Assembly (NCBI RefSeq): GCF_020085105.1
Contig: NC_058048.1
Span: forward strand, 4,415,362-4,479,361
Source: Siniperca chuatsi
Lineage: Eukaryota > Chordata > Actinopteri > Centrarchiformes > Sinipercidae
DNA: 64,000 nt
Direction: 5' to 3'
In this document: positions 25,036 to 36,862 of the stretch, in pieces
How positions within the stretch are numbered: position 1 is the first letter of the stretch
How the letters are laid out: each line of letters opens with the position of its first letter
Translations under genes and position numbers: made by a program
The notes under the pieces: model-generated
What the model was told of the DNA's origin: nothing
The model's input: the letters and a program-made list of their open reading frames with translations, nothing else
Database searches by the model: none

Positions 25036-26393
25036 AGCCATAGGGAATCATGTAAATAATGTAATGAACACTATTGTCATTATTTATTACATTAAAAATG
25101 TTTTTTTGAAAAATCATTATACATGGCTTCATGGGCAGTTGATTCATCTTATGTAAACTATTTTGTTCCTGGCACAGACAAGTGAAGCAGAAAATAGAGG
25201 GAAAGGCCCAGCCACTCTTGCCCCAGTACATTGGATCCCAGAAATAGTAGCTCTGTGGTGGGGAGCGCTCTTGGCAATGTGCTTCACAAAGACCCACTCA
25301 CACAGACATCAAGGGGGAATTTAGTTCACTTGGCCACAACTTCGGAACTTGTGATTTTTAGTGTCTTAAAGGAATAAACTACTAACAATCTAGATAGTCA
25401 TCATTATTACTCTAAAATGTTATTATCCTCCATTATCCTACATTTTATATAATATTTACTTTAAGTAGGAGGGGGTAGTTCTAGATACACCTGCTCAAAC
25501 TTTTGAATTCAGTGTTTGCTTAGGTGTGGTGTCACGATGTGTGACAACCATCATCTTTAAGTGTTACAGACCTCTGTACAGTCCTTTACCTCTAGGGTAC
25601 AAAGGCTTTTCCCAACAGGGCTAAGATGTCTTTATGTCTCAATAGGTTATCTACACTGTCACTAGTGTTTTTGGAGGGGTCAGATGATGAGTTGGGCTAT
25701 GAAAGGGTGTGATTGGTTTGCTACACAGACTAAGGAGGAGAGTTTTGTGCCATGAGAGAGAATATTCATGTTTTGCATTCTTCTTGTGTCAGCATTGTGT
25801 TAATACCATGGTCAGGCCTGAGAAAGTCAATAGTAATGCCTTTGTTCTGGCTGCGATCAATGCGTGAAAGGATAGGTTCTGACCTCTTCAATGCACATAT
25901 GGGTAGCTTAGTATAGACATGAAAAAATCTGACCCTGTCATTTAAACAGTTACTGATGTTGATGATGTGCAGCTCCCTGTACTATTTTTATGAATACTGT
26001 TGTATTGTCTTTGTGGATGGTTTTTGCACTCTTGACTAGGTGAACTTCTGATAAACTTAAACTTGAACTTGGGCAAAAATGAACAAATGACTTCTTTGTA
26101 GTGATTTTTATTTTTGACCTTGGTATGCGAACATGCTTCACGCGCTAGGGCATGGGCTTTTGTCCCTGCTAAGTTGCGTGCACCACCCAAGTACTGAACT
26201 GTACTTACTTGGTTTGCCCTCTTCCTTGCATTTTATTAGCGGAGTTGTGGCCTGCTAGCCATGTTAGCTCATGGAGCTCTGACAAGAATTCAGACTTGGT
26301 ACGTTCTAAAAAGATTTGAACTTTGTAACACTATGTTGCAATTTCTTAGCAAAATACCCCAAGCTTGACAAAACTAATTTCCTCTGTAATGAT
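25036..26393. other. Intergenic, no gene seen
   Basis: AT-rich; short ORFs only, without domains. Confidence 0.5.
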
Positions 26394-26780
26394 ATTAAAG
26401 CTGCATGGGGGGCATGACAAATGTGTTAGCAAACAATTGCTTACAGTGTTTACACATCCAGTATACACGGAGCAATATTTGGAGTTCAGTTTTTGCCCAC
26501 CTCAAAGTCCGATATTTACTTTTCTTCTAGCCCCGTTTGAGTCCTGAGGGAAAGTAGCTAAATGCTCCACTATGTTTACATCTTGTCACTAACTTTGTCT
26601 GTCTGCCGAATGGTGCCGAGCAGGTTGTGCGCAGTGGGTTTATCAGAGCTTTTTCTGTGAAAATGGCTGCCTCCTACTGCTGGACAGGCTGACTGTAGTT
26701 TAGTCACTACAAGCGTTGCCTTTCGCAGCACACGTTTGATCAGTTTTTAATAAAAAAACATTGAATAGTGCAGCTTTAAA
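26394..26780. mobile_element. MITE with ATTAAAGCTGCA ends
   Basis: The left end attaaagctgcatg and the reverse complement of the right end agtgcagctttaaag form terminal repeats. The interior shares gctaaatgctccactatgtt and gcgcagtgggttt with the arms of the il4i1-intron fold-back (53364-54510) and with single-arm copies at 28580-28800, 55793-56100 and 59150-59330. Confidence 0.65.
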
Positions 26781-28250
26781 GTTTATTTTCAATTTTCAGT
26801 AAAGTATGACATACAGCTAAGGTCAGTAAAGATTAATTGTTCCATCGGCATGTATAATTTTTACCTAATATAAATCATTAAATAGGTTCAGTAGATTCAG
26901 TGTGTAAATTACTAGGAGTAAAATGAACATAAAAACACAACTGGGAGTTGTACACTTTCCCACAGCTTGTAGATTCCCACCCCACAATTAAAAATCACTA
27001 CTATCCTAACTGAATATATTCAGGTCACATTTTTGTGCAGCAGCATGACATTTGCCATGTAAGCTTTTACAAATCCAACGGTCTCCACTATCTTCACTAC
27101 AGAATGGTGAGACAAACCATTTTGAGATAGATCCTACATGCACTGGGACACATCACCTGTGATGTAACCTGGGATCATCAGGTCTTTCAACATCAGACAC
27201 CCTTGCCCAGACAACAGGCTGATAAGACCCCGAGTTGTGTCCCAGCGGCAAATAATTAACACAAACAACCAACCCAGCTGTGACTATGCACTACAAAATG
27301 ATGGGACACTGATCTACTAAACACCACACCTATTTGCTGATAACCTGTTGCATCATGGAGCATTATTTGATGAAAAGAACAAACAAAACCTCGCATGTAA
27401 GCTGTCCTTTATGACAGAGGATGTGCGTAGGAGGTTTATAGCCTGATGCAGCCTCCTAATGTCTGGGCACATATGACTGAAGTCACTGTTTGACAACTCT
27501 GAGATTAAAATGTTTCATAAGGAATTCTTCACTCTGAACTTAACAGATACAGCGATATTTCATCTTTTACGTTAACGCTAAGGGTTTAGTTCCTTTTTTC
27601 CTAAATATTTCCATCCAGTACTGGGTCAGAGAATTAGACCCGTTTAGAGTAAATCTAACTCATAGCTGCTTGTAACATCGTATCATGCCACACCCAACAC
27701 CATTCACCAGATCAATGCGGGGCAGCTTCACCCTTAATGTATTCATGTTATGAAGTTGGCAGCCCGGCAAAGACATGCTACAGAACAATTTACCCATGTG
27801 CGCCAGCATTAGTGTGAAAGATTTACTCGTGGTTCAGTTGTAGAGACCATAAATAACAAGAGGAAACTTTTTTTTTTTATAAATCCAGATAGGAAGCTTG
27901 ATCTGAGTGACAAATTTGTGATTTTAGATATCTCTCTCTTTCATCTTCAAAAAAACAAAACAAAAAAAACATCAAGTCTGCATCACACTGATATTCATTT
28001 TACCATTAGTAGATATTTCCCCTATCTGAACAGCCTCTTTAGTGTTTTCAGCATGATTCTCACAGATTGGGCCCACGGTTGTGCTTCTTTCTATCATTTG
28101 GTCCAGGCCTTAACCATCACTACCCATGAGATGAGGTAATGTACTGCAAATACAGTAAACCTTATATTCAGATAGTCGATATTTGGAATTCGCGATTTGG
28201 TAGTGGATCCCAATTTCTCATATTTTCTGAATTCTGGTGTCACAAATAAC
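26781..28250. other. Intergenic, no gene seen
   Basis: AT-rich sequence with no supported exon or element. Confidence 0.5.
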
Positions 28251-28800
28251 TAAATACCTATGTTCATCATAATTGACATTTTAAGGACACAAAGGTATAA
28301 GAATAGTAAAATAGTTCCTACCTGAAACTGCTCGCAACAAACCTGTGGATTATCTCGAGTAACCAGGTCATGATTTGTGAAAGACGTTGCGGTTGAGTTT
28401 TTCAGATGTATTTTTTTTTTTTTGGCACTGTTGCCATCTAGTCCCATTATATTCCAAAAAATGCAGACATCTCTACGGCCGATATCTCCAAAACTCAGCA
28501 ACTCACACCAAAACAATCTAGATGGATAAACAGAACTACAGGTAAGAGGGAAAATGTGTTTTTGGGGTGAACTGTCTCTTTAAACCTGCAATAACATATT
28601 AAACAATTTTTTTTGGCCACTTGGGGGCAGCAAAAAAAGATGGAAACGGTGAAGTTGTTAGCAAACTGTTGCCTATTTACACATCCAGAAGACATGGAGC
28701 AACATAAGCATTCATCTGGAGTCGTGTTTCTGGCCACATGGCCGCCTCTGACTCGGTGGAGAACAAGTAGCAAAGCTACTTTAAGTCTCCTCTGAGTGGG
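28251..28800. repeat. Two abutting MITE fragments
   Basis: 28251-28582 ends gggtgaactgtctctttaa, a common teleost MITE terminus. 28583-28800 carries agcaaactgttgcctattta and acatccagaagacatggagc, phrases shared with 26394-26780 and 55793-56100. Confidence 0.5.
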
Positions 28801-29208
28801 CAAAATGAACCTAAGAAACTGCAAAAAATTTAACAAATAAACGTTTCCCTTTTAGTTTAAAACACAGAAGACCAAATGTGCTGCTGTTGGTAAGATTGCA
28901 CTGTTTTTCTTCAGTCAAACACACATTACACAGTGCATTCATAATAGGTTTTCATTTAGAGAAAGTTCACCATACTGTACAGTAAGCTCTGTTCCTCCCT
29001 TGAGGGGAGGTGCGCATTTAAAGCTTTTGTAGTTTGTGGTAAGCCAAACCGGTTTATCGAGAACTTTAATCATTGCATACATGAGCGTCTGTCTAATGGC
29101 TCAACAAGTTTGTGAAAATATAATACCAATACCCACCAAATCGTGTTGACAAATATTTATATTACTTATGGCACAATCTGTGTTTACAGAATAAATGATT
29201 CATAAAAT
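28801..29208. other. Intergenic, no gene seen
   Basis: Ordinary AT-rich sequence; nothing supported. Confidence 0.5.
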
Positions 29209-29352
29209 TCAATTCAATTTGATCTATATAGCGCCAGTTCATAACAGAAGTTATCTCATTGCACTTTTCCTATAGAGCAGGTCTAGACCGGACTCTTTAC
29301 AGTATTATTTACAGAGACCCAACAGATCCCACCATGAGCAAGCACTTGGCAT
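29209..29352 (+). repeat. Teleost dispersed repeat, copy 2
   Basis: Matches 10221-10370 in order and orientation: caattcaatttgatctatat, gcacttttcctatagagcag, gtctagaccggactcttt, and then 'accatgagcaagcactt'. Confidence 0.75.
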
Positions 29353-29745
29353 AAAACAGTGTTTGACCTCTGCAGCATTTTGCGACCCTTTCCCCTCAGC
29401 TCGTGTTGGCCCTCTGGTGGCAGACAGCTGCATGGACAGAGCCAACAAGGCGACTTAACAAGAGAGGGAAACACTGACTTCAAAATAATCACTAATGGGT
29501 AAAGCAATTACTTTTTTTTTTCAAAACGTCTTTTTCACTCCATAAATGAGCCTGTAAGCCACAGGTCTTTGTTAGAAGCAACATCAAAAATGAAACACTC
29601 GACTCACAAACACTTTTCTGTGTTAAAATCTGCACTAAGAAGTGAGAGTAAAATATCACACATCAGGCTTTAGCCAAACGACAGGATATTTTTACATTGT
29701 AAAGAAAATGAAACAGGAATTTCCATTTTCGTTTAGTAAAGCCCT
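29353..29745. other. Intergenic, no gene seen
   Basis: Nothing supported beyond short T runs. Confidence 0.45.
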
Positions 29746-30078
29746 TTAATTTCACTTCCGCTTAATGAGCATGTCCTCGTGAGTTTGTCCGGCAGTCTGC
29801 GACAGCGCTCAGTCTGGAAGCAAGGTAACAGAAGATTAGATACTTCCTTGCAGTCATTCAAAGACATGATACCTTGAATAAGTAATAATAATAATTTTTT
29901 TTCTGCATCTCACAACAACAGTGAGAGAAAACAAATGGAAACAATGTTAAAACTGAACACCATTAGTTAGAAACTTTAGTTTGAAGGCTCTGGCAGGAAG
30001 TTTTCTTCTTTTCTTACTAATGTTCCTGTCTGCCGCCCTCAGAGAGACGACCCCCGAGGTTCAACCGCATCTTTAAAG
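29746..30078 (+). other. Candidate il18 promoter and 5' UTR exon region
   Basis: The il18 start codon sits 9 nt inside an exon whose acceptor is at 31715-31716, so at least one noncoding exon must lie upstream. Two donor-like ends are present on the plus strand: GGAAGCAAG|GTAACA (29825) and CTTTAAAG|GTATGT (30078). The first follows a locally CG-containing stretch (29775-29810). Which is used cannot be decided from sequence alone. Confidence 0.35.
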
Positions 30079-31716
30079 GTATGTCGGGTTTATCACTGTT
30101 ACCCGCCGAGAGTTACTGTTGTGTGTGTTTATGCTGGAGAGGTGTTTGCTCCTCAGCACGGAGCTACAAGTCGTTCTTTTCTGAAGGGAAGGGTCGAACC
30201 GAAGCCTCTGCCTGTAGCAGCAGGCCACTCGGCGGCTGTGGCGTGGTGCATTTAGCAAACAGCTACTCTCTGACGCCCACCGTGGTGTAAATACTGAGTA
30301 AAAAAAGTAAGGAAAAGTAGGCTACCTAGGTTATCAATATTTAGATAAATGTCGAACTGAAAAGCAGCCTTATTACATACAAAATAACGGTTTTCCACAA
30401 GCCATGGTTTAGCTCATTCAGCGATAAACCAAAGTGTCTGATTGTGAACACAGCATCGATTATTTATTATATTAACAGGCACCTAACGGAGTTAACGAGT
30501 GTGAAGAACTCATACTGGAAATAGCACGTAGTATTATGGACTTATTACACTGGAAAATGAATGTCTTACATGATGTTATAATGGAAGTGCACCTATGTGT
30601 CCTCTTGAAACCATGGAGGCTAAGGTGGCCAGGTGCCACTCCCTTGCTTGGTTTATCAGTTTAGGTTTTTGACAGCTTTTCTTTTCCCCTTTTTATGAAC
30701 TGACCTAGATCATGAGTTTGTAAACCCAGTTGAGACTTTACAGACTGGTGACAAATTAGAGGAAACACCTGAATAACGGATGCAGATGCTTGCATACATT
30801 GTGGACATTCAACGTCCGGTCCCTATATAAACCAGGCACTGCGGTCAAGCCCAGATCTCAGCCCACCTGAACAGCCATGGGAGAGTCTGGAGCGCCGTGC
30901 TCAGACAGCGCTCTCCACCACCACCATCAAAACACCAAATGAGGGACTGCGTTTATCGCTCCAGTAGAGTTCCACACACTTCCAGAGAATTCAAGGTGGG
31001 GTATGCCATTCTGGAGAAATCCAACACCATGACACAGAGCAAACAATGACACAGGAAGTAATGTAGATAACGTTAGCTAGGTTGTGGGTTAAACTGTCCC
31101 TACAGTAGCTGCTGTGAAGCTAACAGCCAGAGAGGACGAGACGGTTTCCCAGAGCCAGCACAGCAGCTCCAGACAGCGATACACACAACTCTGCTGCTAC
31201 TATAGCTCACATCACAACAGCAGCACATCTTGGCAAACTAGAAAGTCAGCTGAATGTCCGCGGGCATTCGGTGGTCATTTGGCGTTACCTGACGCACAAA
31301 TCATAGTGCAATAGTGCTGTGTGGTTTGTTTGCCATTCACAGAGCCAGGGCTGAATTTGACACACTGAACGGACAGCTAGTATGAGGAGATGTTCGCTGA
31401 ATTTGACAAAAAGACGTGTATTGGATTAGAATACATGCCCCACCTTTAAGGCCAAGGAGCACTGAAGCTGTTAGGGAGGACTGTGGGGGGAACAACACCT
31501 GAAGAAGATACTTTACTTTTTTTTGTTGTATTTTTCCTTTAATTTGTCACACATCTATATTTGATATACACACAAACCTAAAGCCACTCTGTGTAGAGTT
31601 TGAAGAACAGGCACCAACCATTGGTAACATCAAAAAGACACCGTGGCAGGCAGCAGTGTGCACCCTGTGGCTATACACTGTACTCCGTAACCAAAGAAAG
31701 GCTTGTTTTTTACCAG
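30079..31716 (+). other. Probable il18 first intron and flank
   Basis: No coding exon is supported. The segment near 30830-30960 (agatctcagcccacctgaac) resembles transposon-derived sequence, but it is too short to classify. Confidence 0.4.
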
Positions 31717-31725
31717 GTCTACCTG

Positions 31726-34700
31726 ATGGCTACCGATGGCTGCTCCCCTGCTATATTTTTTTGTACATGTGAGAATGCCTTCTACTTTGAAGGTAAAAGT
31801 GATTTCATACTTTATTCATTCTCAATATGTGAATTAGATATTACTATTATATGGTATAATATATATTGTATTGCATTTATTATAATTAATACCAATAATA
31901 ATAACAACATAATCCCTATTCTTTTTTGAATGTTTGTATGTAAATCTTCTATAAATCTTCTCTTTTACTGTCCACGGCTCCCTATTTAAAGCGGCTAAAA
32001 CAGGTAAGGCCATTCTCACTCCTGTTTTCTTTTAATACACATTCCTAGGCGAGACATTTGTGGCAAAGCGATTGCCTCAGTTTCATGCTTTCCCTCCTTC
32101 ATCCTCAATTTATAGTAGGATATACATGTGGTGATAACAAGTGCATGACGTTTCTGGTGTTACAACATGTTTTTCTCTCTAAAATGCAGATGTGGTTGAA
32201 GACAATTTCAAAATTTCCGATCAGCACTGTAAACATTTGATCCGAAGCGAGGACAACAAATTCCTGCTTTTAAATGCTGAGGGACAATTTCAAGTGCAAA
32301 ACTTAACTACACAGCAGCAATGTCAGGCGGGTAAGATGCAGCCAAATACAGCAAGTTATTGTGCTTTAATGTAGCCTTTATAGATGGGTTTCCGGTTTTA
32401 TAAGCACCTGAAGACGTGTGCTCAGATCTGGGGCAGAAAACGCATTGCGACAATGTCATGATGGCTTCTATATGGACACTTTCAGCATTTAGAAACTTGC
32501 TGGAAATCAGTAAAGTCATTTTTTTTTAGAGGTAAAAATGTTATGTGCCATTTATTTATTTATTTATTTACAAAACGCCAATGTTGATGAACATTTGTCG
32601 GCTTATTTAATTACTAAGTGCGTTTTTGGAGGGGATGATACTGAACAATTTCCTCTCATCACTTTGTGATTGGGACAGTTTATCAGACAAAAACAACTCC
32701 TCATGTTAGTCTTAGTTTTCTGGCCTGGGGCTGTGCATGCATCGCTCATTGAAAGCAGTTTATAGCAGTGGAAGTGAATGATTATAGCTTCAGTGATAAG
32801 CCAAGCAGACCAAGTACATGTTCTTAGTAAGTCGTTTATTTTGAGGAATTGCTAATATAGAGCATCGATATAAGTTCCTAATATTTCAAACCGCCTCGCC
32901 TGCGAGGCTTTATCACTCCTGCTGAGGTGTGTGGGGTTTCCTGGCATTTCTACTCTTGTGTGTCACTAAGTGAATCAACCACAGAGGTTTTGGTGGGAAA
33001 CCACCCATTAGCGGAACTGTGAAACCTCTCACACGAGTGACAGTACATCAGATTGCCTTGGAGTCAGGTAGTACAGACGTAGTAAGATGGGACACTTGTG
33101 AAGGCACAGTAGCTGGTCCACACTGACTGAAGTGATGCCTTCTTAGAGCAACCCCAATGTAAGAGATGGGTGACAGAATCCACAGTCCTCATAGTGTGCA
33201 AAAATTTGAAATGTGCCCATCAGAACTGACATAGATCTACTGATGACGCAAAACAGAGCATAAACATGGCCAGACAGACACAGCAGATTACACAGGCCAC
33301 ACTGTGATGATATCCTTTAAAAAAATTTCAATCATTGTCACATTTTGCATTTCTATAACAATGATCCTCCATCATTCTGTGCCATGCTGCTCTTTTATTC
33401 CCTCTTGCTTATCCTGTGTTTCCTTTTTAGACTGCAAATTCAACATCCAGATTTACAAAGAATCTAGCCAAGTGGGAAGGAAGGGGAGGGCGGTCATGCT
33501 ATATGCCAATAGAGATGGCAAGAAGATAGTGGCGTGCTGCAATGAGAAGCATGAAATTTATCCTGAGGCAATGGTGAGTATAAACAGATAATTTACAGTT
33601 ATTTACAGTGTGTGATGTGCAGGTCCACCCTGAGTGGTTCTGTTATCTAAGCAACCACATAGATGGCCTAATTTATCTCATGTAAGAAAAAAAAAATATA
33701 TATATAATATAAGGCATTATGGGAACAATACAAAACCACAAACTGAATTATAGGTAGACGAGGCAGGTGGAGGATACAAGAGAATGTAAATTACAACATC
33801 ACAAAATAACACTTGAAATGCATCACAAATTGATGTTTTTTTGATGTTGTGAGAGAATCCAAGTTTGACTCAAAGGTACAGCAACAGAATTTGATGAACT
33901 GAGCTCCATGTCACGCAGGAGGAAGAATTCTTTTAGCTTCACAAGCTACCAAAACGCATCATATGGGGTCCAGTATAACCACAGCAAAATTACCCTGGTG
34001 ACAAATATAGTATAGTAATATAGTTTTGTATGTTACATTTAAAGAAAATTGTGAATGTACATTGTCGGTGTATGTTTGATGACGTAATGACATCATGATA
34101 ATGACATACCTATATCTGCAGTGCCATACTGCTAGATCAGAGGATTGTAGCACAAACAAAATACAACTGTTAGAAAGTTATCAGTCATAATCGAATGGAA
34201 TGTGGAGCCCAATGCTTCGTATTTACCAGTAATGTTGTATGGTCACGTGTTACTGAATGAATTCACAAGTTGACAAGCATCACCTGAATGCTTATTAAAC
34301 GAGTGATTAACACGCAAAAGCTGAAAAAGATACACCGGTTTCATCTGCACGTGCAAATGATTCACTCATTTACTGTGATAGCCATTTATGTTCCGGTGCA
34401 TCCTGTACTGCTTAGGCTTTCCATTCTTTTGACTGCAACCTGTCTACTGTGCAGCAGTGTGACGGAACAGACAATTCATTCCGATTTTCCACGTGTGTTT
34501 TTTTTTCTATAGGATCTTCCACAGTACATTGGGGAAACTGCACACAAGGCAGTGTTCTACCTGATGCACCTCGCTAACCAGACTAACAAGTTTATGTTTG
34601 AGTCCTCTTTGTACCCGGCTAAATTCCTGGGATTTGAGCCCATTGGGGATAATCCCTCTCTGGCCAAACTGGTCCTGCGTCATAAAGGTGATGAAGTGGA

Positions 34701-34782
34701 TGAGTCTTGCGAGGTTTCTTTTTCTGACTGTCATGCATTTAAAAATGCCATCGTAACAAAACCATCCTGTCTGTTTCATTAA
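31726..34782 (+). CDS. il18: Interleukin-18
   Basis: IL-18 is an IL-1-family cytokine made as a leaderless precursor and activated by inflammatory caspase cleavage. Five coding exons: 31726-31792, 31992-32003 (12 nt), 32190-32330, 33431-33573 and 34513-34782. They join in frame to 210 residues (human 193). The start MATDGCSPAIFF precedes ENAFYFE, which aligns with the LYFIAE segment of mammals. IQIYKESSQVGRKGRAVMLY aligns with the human YKDSQPRGMAVTI strand, and KFMFESSLYPAKFLGFE with KMQFESSSYEGYFLACE, the family's core beta-trefoil segment. No signal peptide is present, as expected. The likely cleavage Asp is D31 in VVED|N, at the position of human LESD|Y. The exon containing the ATG starts at 31717, so a noncoding exon lies upstream. 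Confidence 0.93.
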
Positions 34783-36862
34783 GGATAAATTGCTATACGG
34801 ACAACCTGCAGTACTGCTTGTCCGTAGGATCGAGCCATTACTGCTCACATACAAAAACGAGACTTACTAACAATTTTCATTTCATTATAGACATCTTTAT
34901 TTCAGAATGACCCTTTTCAAGTCTGTTTTATTTCATGTCAATTTTCCCAGTGACACTTATTTTATGTCACATTAATGTACTTTTTGTGATGACAATTTTA
35001 AATTGCTGTATGTTTTTATACTTGTATCACACGTTTGAATTTGTGAAGTGACTGTATGAAGCTTTTTTATACATTATATTATATACCTTTTGCACTCTTC
35101 TGTTCATTCATTGTATACATTGCTACGTCATAAAATGTCAAAATTTGAAAAGAATCTACTTCATTCTGCTTCATTTTTCTTGCCACATCTCATTCTGTGC
35201 GTATAATCTGAAAAAAAATGTATTGAACAGATATTTTAAATGGATAATTGGTGTAAGAAGCAAACAGACCAACACCAAACTCGTAAGCTCTCATAAAGTT
35301 TTACTGCATGAGCATAGTGACAACAGAGTGAATGCAGAAACCACTCCAGCAGTACAAAAATATTTGCTGGTATGAATAGCTGCATGCATGGACTGTGTGT
35401 ATACCAATTATATGCTATGAGTAGTTACAAGATTACACTTCAACAGTTTTGATTAGCCAGCCATATTGAATCTTATCATCATACAGGCTCACATTGATTA
35501 AGGAACAGTGCCTGAAATTAAGTTTTTGCCTCGTTTGCCAAGAAGTTATAAACTTAAAAACAAACTGCCAAGCATTTTTAAATGTTCAAAAATCATGTAC
35601 ATTTAATATTCTCAAAATGTGTAATTTTTTATATATGCAATTTCCTCACTCACACAGTGGAAGGAGTTTGTAATTCATACATGAAGTACAACACGACTCA
35701 ATATGTTACAGAGGAATTCTTATTGTCACCGTTACCGTCTCGAGTGATATTGGCAGAGGACGGCATTTTGCAGCTGTTAATTTCAGACCCTGCTGTGGAT
35801 TATACACCGTTAGCTGACGAGTTTACACGCTGCTAGACTTCATTAGCCGTTGTGCTGATGCTCAGGTAGGTTGAGTATTAATGTATGGCTTGAATTTAAG
35901 ATGCACTTCTGATCTAGCCTGCCTTACCTTTAATGAACCTTCAGTAGAGCAGCAGAGCAGATCCCCTCCTGGATTAAACAGCCAATGCAAGCAAATGCAG
36001 TCTGCCCTTGGACTCCCCCCCCCAGCCCCTGCTGCTCTTTGCACAAACCACAGTACTGCACACTTGACTGAAGGTTTCACAATACAACCTCTGACTTTAA
36101 GTTGATAACAGCATTTGCTCCTGGCAGTCAAAATAGAAGCGTACTCTCAAACCGAGTGACATGATGAAGCTGTAGCAACAAACGACACAAAGTGGCCCTT
36201 CACTTGTTAACAGAGGTTAGTGTGGTCGGTGATGTCAGCTCTCATACAAACTGCCTGCTGCCCCGTTATTCCTGATGGGTTTAAGAGCAAAACGTAGTAT
36301 GTACACATTGTGATCGAAATTAAATACATTTAAGAAATCCGCTACAAAAAGGACCCGGACATGAAAAAAAAAAAAAAAAAAAAAAAGATTTAGATGTCAA
36401 ACAGCACTTCCTCAAGACTTAATAGAAATAATAGCTTATTTGTTGAAAACATGTATGTCCCCACTAGATATAACATGTCAGGATACTGGATATCTGTTAT
36501 TAGTTGATTTGGCAGGGACAGTTTAAATAACTGGACATGTTGTTGTTGCTTGGGATCAAAATCTACAGGGGAACATAGCTTAAATTTAGCCCACATAAAC
36601 AGAATCTCTCCCACATATTCAAAGAGGAAATGGATGCAAGTTGCAAAATCATTACTGTAACTAAACTGAGCAAGAACTTAACACAGAGACCAAGCCTGAA
36701 TTGACATTCGACATTAAGTACAATTACACAATTGTGAATCACTGTAATATTGTCAAAATGATATTTATAAGAATTTACATCGAACATCTTGAATTTTTAC
36801 AATCAGCCAGGACGAGGTCGCTCCTGTCCCCGTGTCCCAAGCTTCCCAGTCCACAGTTATAT
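34783..36862. other. il18-sdhd convergent intergenic region
   Basis: The il18 3' UTR and the sdhd 3' UTR should meet here. The stretch also contains an unassigned ORF at 35658-35836 (listed separately) and a 23-A run at 36364-36386. No poly(A) signal could be assigned with confidence to either gene. Confidence 0.5.
35658..35836 (+). CDS. Unassigned terminal-exon-like ORF
   Basis: Preceded by a pyrimidine-rich acceptor (tttcctcactcacacag), the frame reads about 59 residues to a TAG. It includes the stretches VTEEFLLSPLPSRVILAEDG and LLISDPAVDYTPLADEF, which have the composition of a real protein rather than random translation. I do not recognise the family, and no partner exon with a matching phase was found between il18 and here. 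It could be the last exon of an unrecognised plus-strand gene, a decayed retrocopy, or chance. Confidence 0.25.

Noticed and set aside
30781-30960. Tc1/mariner-like fragment
   Set aside because: Some phrases resemble transposon sequence, but there is no open frame, DDE motif or inverted end, so the class cannot be supported.
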